Assembly (NCBI GenBank): GCA_938045195.1 | Contig: CALINC010000072.1 | Coordinates: forward strand, 1 to 21,826 | Direction: 5' to 3' | DNA: 21,826 nucleotides | DNA from: an uncultured Treponema sp. | GTDB taxonomy: Bacteria; Spirochaetota; Spirochaetia; Treponematales; Treponemataceae | In this document: positions 1 through 6,587 of the stretch, piece by piece | Position numbering within the stretch: position 1 is the first letter of the stretch | Layout: each line of letters begins with the position of its first letter | Translations under genes and position numbers: made by a program | Notes under the pieces: generated by a model | The model's database searches: none | The model's input: the letters and a program-made list of their open reading frames with translations, nothing else | What the model was told of the DNA's origin: nothing

Positions 1-54
1 TTTTTCCGCAGCCGTCAGAATTCTATCCTTGACTTCTTCTTTTAATACCTGCAT
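1..54 (-). CDS. TetR/AcrR-family transcriptional regulator, N-terminal fragment (runs off left edge)
   Basis: Only the first 18 codons lie in the window (MQVLKEEVKDRILTAAEK). This is the characteristic opening of TetR/AcrR regulators, leading into helix 1 of the DNA-binding domain (the 'RILxAAxxxF' pattern). The ATG is at 54-52 on the minus strand. A good Shine-Dalgarno (GGAG at 81-78) sits about 23 nt upstream, which is unusually far, and no other in-frame start lies closer to it. The gene is divergent from the methyltransferase at 374, so autoregulation and control of that neighbour are plausible by analogy with other TetR pairs. The rest of the protein, including the ligand domain, cannot be seen. 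Confidence 0.7.
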   Translation of the reverse strand, partial: MQVLKEEVKDRILTAAEK

Positions 55-113
55 ACCGCCTGCACGCTCGAAACGTTCTCCTTTCTATTCTATCAATACT
101 GAATTATAATTTA

Positions 114-142
114 ATATTAAATCTTTATTCAATATTTGTCAA
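114..142 (-). promoter_or_regulatory. Predicted sigma70 promoter of the tetR-like gene
   Basis: On the minus strand TTGACA (142-137), a 17-nt spacer and TAATAT (119-114) form a near-consensus promoter. Transcription should start near 107, giving a leader of about 50 nt that includes the GGAG at 81-78. The box GTTTACCCC (153-145) lies 2 nt upstream of the -35 element. Confidence 0.6.
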
Positions 143-144
143 TA

Positions 145-316
145 GGGGTAAACAAAAAAAATATAACGAATATTTTTTCATCATTTTACACCCACTCAAC
201 TAATTTCTGTCAAGTAGATATTACCTTTAATTTTTTGTACTTTTTTCTCCCCTTGTATACTTTATACTTCGAATACTCAAAGAGTCGGGATGTTTATAAA
301 ATCTTAAGTTTACCCC
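145..316. repeat. Pair of identical 9-bp boxes (GTTTACCCC) in inverted orientation, one per divergent promoter
   Basis: The box reads GTTTACCCC at 308-316 on the plus strand and at 153-145 on the minus strand. In each case it lies 2 to 3 nt upstream of a TTGACA -35 hexamer that faces away from the other. Seen directly: identity of the boxes and their equal placement. Inferred: a binding site shared by the tetR-like and methyltransferase promoters, perhaps for the TetR-like protein itself. Each box on its own is not palindromic, which is atypical for TetR operators. Confidence 0.45.
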
Positions 317-319
317 CTC

Positions 320-348
320 TTGACATATCCCCCTCTTTAACATGTATA
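320..348 (+). promoter_or_regulatory. Predicted sigma70 promoter of the methyltransferase gene
   Basis: TTGACA (320-325), a 17-nt spacer and TGTATA (343-348) precede the gene. The predicted start near 355 leaves a leader of about 20 nt carrying the Shine-Dalgarno AGGAGG at 360-365. Confidence 0.65.
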
Positions 349-373
349 TTTATTGTATCAGGAGGTAATACCT

Positions 374-1183
374 ATGAATGAATTTAACGGCGTAGCCGAT
401 ACTATGCTTATACCGATGGCGGCGCGGATTTATGCGTCAAAACGCTTTCCCGAATATTTTTATGACGAAACGGCTTTGTCGCTTGAAGAGAAAATCCCTG
501 CAAAAACGCTTGAGCGTATTTGGAAAGCGTCTTCCGAATATACGATGCTGGCTTCGGTTGCCCGCTATTACAATTTTGACGGGATGATCAAAAATTTTCT
601 TGCAAAACATGAAAAATGCAATATCGTCAATCTAGGTGCGGGGCTTGAAACTGCTGTCTTTCGACTTCAGGCGGTCAGTACAATTTTTTATGAAATTGAT
701 TTACCCGAAGTAATCGAGCAGCGCAAAAATATTTTAGGTGCGAAAGAAAATGAAAGACTTATCGGTGCCGATCTTTTTACGTTAGAATGGGCGGAGCAAA
801 TTGATACCGCGCTTCCGTCTTTATTGACTGTTTCCGGAGTCTTTCAATATTTCCGAGAAGAAAAAATTGTGCAGTTTTTGTCGGATGTAAAAAAACGCTT
901 TCCTAAAGGAGAACTGATTTTTGATGCAACAAATGATATCGGTATAAAATACGCTAATAAGTATGTGCAAAAAACCGGTAACACTTCGGCGCAGATGTAT
1001 TTTTATGTAAATGACGCTCAGGCTTTTGCACAAAAATGCGGTATGGAACTCGTAGATATTCGCACCTTTTATACCACTGCACGGAAAATGCTGAAGCGTA
1101 AACTTAAGCTGTATACCCGAATTGCAATGAAAGTATGCGACGACGGCGGAAGAACGATTATCTTACACTTAAAACTGAATTGA
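374..1183 (+). CDS. Class I SAM-dependent methyltransferase, Tcmp/leucine carboxyl methyltransferase-like
   Basis: This encodes a 269-residue cytosolic protein. The SAM-binding motif I is visible at residues 84-92 (IVNLGAGLET region), followed by an acidic loop with the E-x-DLPEVIE pattern at 107-115. That is the signature of the family containing tetracenomycin-type O-methyltransferases and leucine carboxyl methyltransferases. The N-terminal helices and the FDATND segment near 183 fit the same fold. Substrate is unknown; small-molecule or carboxyl O-methylation is the family theme. I chose the ATG at 374 because AGGAGG sits 8 nt upstream; an in-frame TTG at 353 would lie upstream of that site and almost on the predicted transcription start. 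Its partner is the divergent tetR-like gene, suggesting an inducible function. It ends without an obvious strong terminator. Confidence 0.85.
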   Translation: MNEFNGVADTMLIPMAARIYASKRFPEYFYDETALSLEEKIPAKTLERIWKASSEYTMLASVARYYNFDGMIKNFLAKHEKCNIVNLGAGLETAVFRLQAVSTIFYEIDLPEVIEQRKNILGAKENERLIGADLFTLEWAEQIDTALPSLLTVSGVFQYFREEKIVQFLSDVKKRFPKGELIFDATNDIGIKYANKYVQKTGNTSAQMYFYVNDAQAFAQKCGMELVDIRTFYTTARKMLKRKLKLYTRIAMKVCDDGGRTIILHLKLN

Positions 1184-1289
1184 GCGGGCGGTGCCGGTAT
1201 AATCCGAAAACATATTAAAATTGAAAATATCCTTAGATTATAACTAATTGATATGATAAAGCGATATAAATTTATTAAATTAAATAAAC

Positions 1290-1318
1290 TTGACATTATA
1301 TAAAGTTTGTTTTATAAT
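1290..1318 (+). promoter_or_regulatory. Perfect consensus sigma70 promoter with no gene downstream
   Basis: TTGACA (1290-1295), exactly 17 nt, then TATAAT (1313-1318). All 12 hexamer positions match consensus. The predicted start is near 1325. The next plus-strand gene is more than 10 kb away, so the product would be a small RNA, a tiny peptide mRNA or antisense RNA towards the 3' end of pcp. Confidence 0.6.
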
Positions 1319-1357
1319 TTACATATAAAAGAAATAATATTTTTTAAAATACATAAC

Positions 1358-1374
1358 TGCCGCCAAAGGCGGCA
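1358..1374 (+). other. GC-rich hairpin downstream of the orphan promoter
   Basis: TGCCGCC and GGCGGCA flank an AAA loop, giving a perfect 7-bp stem in otherwise AT-rich DNA. It lies about 33 nt after the predicted transcription start. Only a weak T-run (TTTT, 1381-1384) follows, 6 nt after the stem, so it is a poor classical terminator; it could be part of a small structured RNA or a dispersed repeat. Confidence 0.45.
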
Positions 1375-1677
1375 TAGCACTTTTAGAAAAAAAACCGATA
1401 TTTCCAGACAAACAATTCATAATATGTTTAAAAAAACAGCAACCCAAAACTTAACACATTTTTTTCTGTATTAAATGCTCTTGATTTAGACATCAAACTG
1501 GAACTAAAGAAAAAATCATATCACAAATAAGATAGACAAACAACACAATTTGCAAGTATGTAACTATATACTTTTTCTTTGTTTTAATGCGGAAGAAATA
1601 GACCCGTAATCAAGAAAATCTCATTTCCCATCTATTGGGATACCTGCATAACATAATCCGCTTTGTAACCATATTCC

Positions 1678-2331
1678 TCAGCAAATTTTTCCGCCGGAAA
1701 GTTTTATATCGGTATTATTTTCTATAATAGCTTCTATCGCAAATGTTATGCCGGCAACAATATTGTCTATACTCATCGACGGAATGGTTGCAGGTTTTTC
1801 GATAACTTGTTCCGGTAAAAACGGAATATGGATAAAACCGCTTTTCATAGGCTTGCCCGCCGCCGTACGTTCGGCAGCAAGATGCGCCGTTCCATAGCAA
1901 ACATGATTACAAATAAAAGTTCCTGCCGTATTTGAAATGGAAGCAGGTATTTTATTGTCCCTCAATTTTTTTACAATTGCTTTAATCGGCAGTGTAACAA
2001 AATATGCCGCAGGCCCGTCTTTTACAATGGGTTCGTCAACAGGCTGATTTCCGTCATTATCGGGAATCCGGCAGTCATCAACATTTATCCCAATACGCTC
2101 TACGGAAATATCTGCACGCCCGCCGGCTTGCCCTATGCTCAAAACAACATCGGGGTTTTCTTTTTCTACGGCTTTTTTAATTTTTACCAAAGATTTCCCG
2201 ACAACGGTCGGAATTTCAAGTTTGATAATTTGTGCTCCTAAAATTATATTGGGAAGCAGTTTTATCGTTTCAAGGGCAGGGTTAATTTTTTCTCCGCCGA
2301 ACGGGTCAAAGCCTGTAACTAAAATTTTCAT
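1678..2331 (-). CDS. pcp: Pyrrolidone-carboxylate (pyroglutamyl) peptidase
   Basis: This 217-residue cytosolic cysteine peptidase (family C15) removes N-terminal pyroglutamate from peptides, in peptide salvage. The opening MKILVTGFDPFGGEKINP is diagnostic. The catalytic triad is visible: Glu78 in DISVER, Cys141 in the TAGTFICN segment, and His168 in GFIHIPFLPEQ. Length matches the family (about 200-220), and the end, SGGKIC, resembles the usual SGG-containing tail, so the gene looks complete. The start has GGAG 7-8 nt upstream. It lies 76 nt downstream of the ABC transporter gene on the same strand with no clear promoter or terminator between, so cotranscription is possible. Confidence 0.95.
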   Translation of the reverse strand: MKILVTGFDPFGGEKINPALETIKLLPNIILGAQIIKLEIPTVVGKSLVKIKKAVEKENPDVVLSIGQAGGRADISVERIGINVDDCRIPDNDGNQPVDEPIVKDGPAAYFVTLPIKAIVKKLRDNKIPASISNTAGTFICNHVCYGTAHLAAERTAAGKPMKSGFIHIPFLPEQVIEKPATIPSMSIDNIVAGITFAIEAIIENNTDIKLSGGKIC

Positions 2332-2407
2332 TTACTACTCCAATAAACCGTACCTTTCCAGTACTGCAAATAACGGGCAAAGAAAAAACACTATAGATAT
2401 ATTGTTT

Positions 2408-4240
2408 TTATTTTGCTTTTAAACCGGCGGCTTCTTTTTCTGCCGTAAATTGCCGCGTATACAAATTATAATAATGCCCTTTTTGCGTCATTAACTCTTC
2501 ATGATTTCCGCACTCAAGCATTTTGCCATGTTCTACAACGATAATTTTATCGGCATTGCGGATTGTCGAAAGTCTATGAGCAACAACAAAAGATGTACGG
2601 CCTTTTAAAACTGCCGCTATTGCATTTTGAATTTTCTGCTCCGTCTCAGTATCTATTGAAGAGGTTGCCTCATCCAAAACAAATAGCTGCGGATTTCTCA
2701 CTAAAGTTCGAGCAAACGATATAAGCTGCTTTTGTCCAGTTGAAAGTAAACTACCGCCTTCGCCGACTTGAGTTTCATATCCTTTTTCAAGTTCTGAAAT
2801 AAAAGAGTGCGCGTCTACAAGTTTAGCCGCTGCAACTATTTCTTCATCGCTTGCATCCAATTTTCCATAACGGATATTTTCGGCAATTGTCCCCGAAAAT
2901 AAATGCGGCGACTGGAGAACATAACCCAAGTTTTCATGAATCCAGCTTTCGGGCATATCGGTATAGTCTATTCCGTCAACCAAAATTTTACCGCTTTTAG
3001 GTTCATAAAAACGGCAAAACAAATTTACTATTGTCGATTTTCCGGCTCCGGTGGCACCAACCAAAGCAATAGTTTGCCCCGAATGTACGGTCAAATCAAA
3101 ACCGCTTAAAACTTCTTCACCTTCTTTATACCAAAATGAAACATTTTCAAATTTAACTTCGCCTTTTATTTTAGGACGTTCTGCGTTTGTCGGGCAAAGC
3201 GTTGTTCCATATTTTTTAATTATTTCATCCTTGTCGGCAACTTCCGATTTTTCGTCTAAAAGCCCAAAGATACGTTCTGCTGCAGCTTGCGCAGAAATAA
3301 ATTCGGCAAACAAGTCAGCGGCTTCCGCAAGCGGCATATTGAATTGAGTAACATACGAAAAAAAGGCAACCAAAAGCCCCAGCGAAATTACACTCGATAA
3401 AACCAAAGAACCGCCGTATATTATCATCAAGCCCGTACCGACAGCTCCTATAAGTTGTACCGTCGGCATTAAAACGGAAGAAATTAAAATTCCGCGGATA
3501 GAACTCGTTTTCATTTCTTCCGTTTTATATAAAAATTCTTTTGCATTCAGTTTTTCGCGCACAAGAGTTTTTGTTGTTTTTGCGCCCTGAATATCTTCGT
3601 TATAAGCGGCAGTAAGCTGTGAATTTATTTTTCGTACTTTACGCTGTGCATGTAATATTTTTTTTCGTAAGTAAGCACTGAATAAAACAATTAGCGGGAA
3701 AGTTGCCATTGCAATAAGAGCAAGTTTAATGTTCTCTCTAAACATTACGATTACAATAGCCGCCATCATACAAAAGCCCCACAGCATATTAGTCAATCCC
3801 CACGACACTATACCGGATAATTTATTTATATCCGATGACATTCTTGCCATTAACCAACCGACTGCATTTTTATCAAAAAATGAAAGCGACAAAGATTGCA
3901 ACTTATTAAAACATTTTAAGCGCAGTCTGTGGCACATTTTTATTTCCAAATCGCCTGCAAGTTTTATAAATATAAATGTTGAACCGCCGGTAATAATTAA
4001 AAAGAGAAATGAAATAATTGTAATGTATGCAAATTCGCTTATATCTTTCTTATTTACAAAATTATCAATAACATATTCCGTAATTTTAGGCTGAACAATT
4101 TCAAGGGCACCGGTAAAGCCGCCCATAAGTAAGCCGCCTGCAAACAATAATTTAAAAAAACCGAATTCTTTTAAAACCTTTTTCCAAACGCCGGTTTTAA
4201 ATTTTTCTTTATCAGTAGGCGTTGTATCAAATTCTTCCAT
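2408..4240 (-). CDS. ABC exporter-type half transporter (membrane domain fused to ATPase)
   Basis: This 610-residue inner-membrane protein has an N-terminal six-helix type exporter domain (about residues 28-320) and a C-terminal nucleotide-binding domain (about 360-590). Visible ATPase motifs: Walker A GATGAGKST at 395-403, Q-loop Gln443, signature LSTGQ at 499-503 (Thr in place of the commoner Gly/Ser), Walker B LFVLDE ending in Asp523 and catalytic Glu524, and H-loop His555 in VVAHRL. All catalytic residues are intact, so a homodimer could be active. Many bacterial relatives are encoded as adjacent heterodimer pairs, but no partner lies here. A GGAG sits about 7 nt upstream of the ATG. Substrate (lipid, drug or peptide) cannot be read from sequence. 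Confidence 0.93.
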   Translation of the reverse strand: MEEFDTTPTDKEKFKTGVWKKVLKEFGFFKLLFAGGLLMGGFTGALEIVQPKITEYVIDNFVNKKDISEFAYITIISFLFLIITGGSTFIFIKLAGDLEIKMCHRLRLKCFNKLQSLSLSFFDKNAVGWLMARMSSDINKLSGIVSWGLTNMLWGFCMMAAIVIVMFRENIKLALIAMATFPLIVLFSAYLRKKILHAQRKVRKINSQLTAAYNEDIQGAKTTKTLVREKLNAKEFLYKTEEMKTSSIRGILISSVLMPTVQLIGAVGTGLMIIYGGSLVLSSVISLGLLVAFFSYVTQFNMPLAEAADLFAEFISAQAAAERIFGLLDEKSEVADKDEIIKKYGTTLCPTNAERPKIKGEVKFENVSFWYKEGEEVLSGFDLTVHSGQTIALVGATGAGKSTIVNLFCRFYEPKSGKILVDGIDYTDMPESWIHENLGYVLQSPHLFSGTIAENIRYGKLDASDEEIVAAAKLVDAHSFISELEKGYETQVGEGGSLLSTGQKQLISFARTLVRNPQLFVLDEATSSIDTETEQKIQNAIAAVLKGRTSFVVAHRLSTIRNADKIIVVEHGKMLECGNHEELMTQKGHYYNLYTRQFTAEKEAAGLKAK

Positions 4241-4383
4241 ACAATATCTCCATTCTTCTTTTTTCGAACATTATCATCAATAAGTTAATAAAATTATACT
4301 TAATTTAAATATACAAAATGAAATAGGTTTATTTTCGGCTTTATCGGCACAGAACCGCTAAATAGCACACCGGCAATTACATA

Positions 4384-6375
4384 CTAGTCATAATTAATTG
4401 AAGTTAAAATACTGTTCAATTTTACTGCCGGGTCTTCATATCCGCGGAAAGTAAAATAAACATGATAACCTTTATCCGAGACAACTGTTACGGTTTTGCC
4501 GATACAGTTATTTACAACATTTGACGTTTCATAAGGAAAGTACTCCGGTTTTAAAATAGCCAAATGATAATCTTGCCCGTCATACCTAACCTGTGCTAAA
4601 TGAGCGGGGAAAGGAACAAGAAAAATTAAAAAGTCATCGGTTTTGCCGCCGCCGACGGATAAACGCGTTCCGGGTCTCATTACGTGAATATTCCGTTTGC
4701 CGATACACCTGTTTTGATTTAATACGTAGATTTCTGTCATACCTGACTGATTACGCTTAATTTCAATTTTCTCAAGATGATTGGCAGGTGATAAATGTCC
4801 CCCTCGTACTTGCTGCTGCGAAAGTGATGTCGATAAAATATTTTTTCGTAAATTCTCATCCGCCTGCGTCTGGGCAGCGACTCTATCCTTATTGTTTTCA
4901 GAGTATATTGAACTAGTGCTTCCCTCTGCCGTACTTCCGGCTCTCCGCAAGGCTCCCGATACGGGGTTCGCCGTCTTTTTTCTAAGTAAGAAGAAAATAA
5001 GAAAGAGCAAAAGCAAAAGAATGAGAACTGCCGGAATGATAATCAACAAAGGATTTGAGCCGAACAGTTTTTTTAAAGCTGTAGGAAAAACCGAAAGGCG
5101 CAATTCCGCAACTTGGGGTAACACTTTTTTTTCATCTTCAAATTCAAGACGCAATTTTGTATCATAATTCCCTTCCGAATATTCCGGCGGAAGAGTTGCA
5201 CTGACGTTTATAACTGCTTTTTCATTCGGTTTAATTATAACTTTTGCTGTCTGTACCGGTATCCGGCTTATATTCATTCCATTGTCTAACACTATTTCGG
5301 TAAGTTTAAGGTCAAAATCTTCTTCAAAATTATTTATAATTTCTAAAATAAAATTAAGTTTATTACCGCGTGCTTCAAGTTTTTCGGGAAAAATAACTGA
5401 CGGTAAATTTTTTCCGTTATCCTCTATGGAAAATTCTCCCGTTTTGGAAAGCTCGCTTGTCGAAGCACCCGAAGAATCCGTAAATGATTTTGAAACATCT
5501 TTATATTCTTTAGAACCGCTGTCTTCACCTTCCGAAGAAGATCGGCTGTCATACCCCTCTTCAGAGGAACCCGTCGAATTTGTTCCTCCGGCACCGGAAT
5601 TTGCATCACCGTCTCCACTTCCTGTAGCACCGTACCCTTGCGTACCGCTTGACGAAGCTGTTCCGCTTGCACCTGAATTTACACTGCCGGAGCCGGTCGT
5701 AGAACCCGCTCCGGTGCTGCCGGTTCCGCCTGCCGAACCAGTACCCGTGCTGCCTGCCGTACCCGAATTCCCCGAAGCGGCAGAAGTATAAAATTCTTCT
5801 CCATCCAAATCCCGAATAATTGCATCTGAGGGATATGGTAATTTTACATAGTAAACTTTCCAGCCCTGCTTGCGTATATTTCCTGCGAGCAAGCCTATTT
5901 CATTTTTAATCTGCTCGCCGCTATAATTTTTATAAGGGCTTGTTTCCGGCGGGTTAAAAATACCATCGGAAATAACGATTAAAATCTGCTCTTTATTCGA
6001 TTTTAAATTTGCAGTATATTGCTTACAATAACTTAAACCCGTTAAAAAATCCGAATTTTTACCGAGTTGATACAAAAGAAAAAATCGAGAAACGACGCGT
6101 GATAAGTCCGCTTCGGAATTGATTTTTTGGGACATTTCGTAGCGGGCATCGGCATTAAATGACAAAATATGAACGGTATCGCCTTTCCTGACGAATTTAT
6201 TTGTAATTTCTTTTAAAACTTTTTTATTTATCTCTTCATAATATTGAAGTACCGTTCCTGATGTATCAACAAGAATAACAATATCGGCATTGCCCTTAGC
6301 CGTATTTTGTGCAAATACGGTTGATGCTGCAATTACAAAGAGAAGAGGCAGAAAAATTTTTTTTAGAACTTTCAT
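4384..6375 (-). CDS. VWA-domain protein with Gly/Ser/Thr linker, one membrane helix and a C-terminal FHA-like domain
   Basis: The 663-residue product has a signal peptide (1-22, LFVIAASTVFA), a von Willebrand A domain (about 30-200) with a MIDAS start DTSGT at 37-41 and a second acidic motif SDG at 136-138, and a low-complexity Gly/Ser/Thr/Ala linker (about 199-312). Next come an Ig-like beta region (about 325-430), a single hydrophobic helix (443-464) followed by RKK, and a cytoplasmic tail whose end (about 545-650) looks like a divergent FHA fold. The layout implies VWA outside the inner membrane and the FHA-like part inside. I chose the ATG at 6375 because GGGAG lies 6 nt upstream and the signal peptide begins there; the frame stays open 41 codons further up, but that part is repeat DNA. 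It is downstream of greA. Specific function not recognised. Confidence 0.8.
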   Translation of the reverse strand: MKVLKKIFLPLLFVIAASTVFAQNTAKGNADIVILVDTSGTVLQYYEEINKKVLKEITNKFVRKGDTVHILSFNADARYEMSQKINSEADLSRVVSRFFLLYQLGKNSDFLTGLSYCKQYTANLKSNKEQILIVISDGIFNPPETSPYKNYSGEQIKNEIGLLAGNIRKQGWKVYYVKLPYPSDAIIRDLDGEEFYTSAASGNSGTAGSTGTGSAGGTGSTGAGSTTGSGSVNSGASGTASSSGTQGYGATGSGDGDANSGAGGTNSTGSSEEGYDSRSSSEGEDSGSKEYKDVSKSFTDSSGASTSELSKTGEFSIEDNGKNLPSVIFPEKLEARGNKLNFILEIINNFEEDFDLKLTEIVLDNGMNISRIPVQTAKVIIKPNEKAVINVSATLPPEYSEGNYDTKLRLEFEDEKKVLPQVAELRLSVFPTALKKLFGSNPLLIIIPAVLILLLLLFLIFFLLRKKTANPVSGALRRAGSTAEGSTSSIYSENNKDRVAAQTQADENLRKNILSTSLSQQQVRGGHLSPANHLEKIEIKRNQSGMTEIYVLNQNRCIGKRNIHVMRPGTRLSVGGGKTDDFLIFLVPFPAHLAQVRYDGQDYHLAILKPEYFPYETSNVVNNCIGKTVTVVSDKGYHVYFTFRGYEDPAVKLNSILTSINYD

Positions 6376-6376
6376 A

Positions 6377-6459
6377 ATATCTCCCATAAGCGGCGTTTGC
6401 CGATGGGGCAAACTCGCTATATAAACAGAGCGGCACCCATTTGTGCCTAACTGTTTATC
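6377..6459 (-). repeat. Tandem leader module, copy nearest the VWA gene
   Basis: On the minus strand this 83-nt unit starts ATAAACAG and ends with the GGGAG that serves the VWA start. It folds as two hairpins. The first pairs 6421-6428 with 6451-6458 (8 bp), plus an inner 5-bp stem (6432-6436 with 6443-6447). The second pairs GTTTGCC/GGCAAAC (6395-6401 with 6407-6413, 7 bp), plus an outer GCG/CGC. It is an imperfect copy of the unit at 6460-6545. Confidence 0.75.
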
Positions 6460-6545
6460 ATATCTCCCATAATAAAGCGACATTTGCCGATGAGGCAAAC
6501 TCGCCGGATAAACAGTGAGGCTGAATCCCTGCCTAACTGTTTATC
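6460..6545 (-). repeat. Tandem leader module, promoter-proximal copy
   Basis: This 86-nt unit has the same two-hairpin plan. Arms at 6508-6516 and 6536-6544 form a 9-bp stem with an inner 4-bp AGGC/GCCT stem; arms TTTGCC/GGCAAA at 6483-6488 and 6494-6499 carry an outer GCGA/TCGC (6477-6480, 6501-6504). Loops and inner stems differ in sequence from the other copy while pairing is kept. The unit also ends in a GGGAG box followed by a short ATG frame that stops after four codons. Confidence 0.75.
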
Positions 6546-6559
6546 ATATCTCTCTTTAT

Positions 6560-6587
6560 ATTATATTACATTATTTTAAATTTGCAA
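6560..6587 (-). promoter_or_regulatory. Possible promoter for the VWA gene at the greA 3' end
   Basis: On the minus strand TTGCAA (6587-6582), 16 nt and TATAAT (6565-6560) sit just across the end of greA. The -10 is perfect and the -35 matches 4 of 6. A start near 6553 would put both hairpin modules in the 5' leader of the VWA transcript. Confidence 0.4.

Larger units (their letters stand above)
1184..1677. other. Gene-free stretch of about 490 bp with a consensus promoter and a small hairpin
   Basis: No credible protein gene is seen on either strand. The stretch is very AT-rich except for one 17-nt hairpin (1358-1374). It contains a perfect consensus promoter (1290-1318) with no open frame to serve; the longest ATG-initiated frame nearby is about 16 codons and has no Shine-Dalgarno. 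At the right end, minus-strand positions 1703-1632 give a short open frame with protein-like composition that overlaps the end of pcp (see findings). Confidence 0.6.

Noticed and set aside
136..381. Plus-strand 81-codon open frame before the methyltransferase
   Set aside because: Non-ATG start, no Shine-Dalgarno, Phe/Tyr-rich translation typical of AT-rich noncoding DNA, and it covers two predicted promoters.
4293..4298. Minus-strand TATAAT upstream of the ABC transporter gene
   Set aside because: No acceptable -35 at 16-18 nt; the surrounding AT-rich DNA produces such hexamers often.
5282..5791. Plus-strand 169-codon frame rich in Pro, Glu and Val
   Set aside because: It is the antisense of the Gly/Ser/Thr linker of the VWA gene; its composition is a by-product of that low-complexity DNA.
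6376..6498. 41-codon N-terminal extension of the VWA gene
   Set aside because: It translates the tandem hairpin modules, lies upstream of the GGGAG box, and would bury a clear signal peptide.
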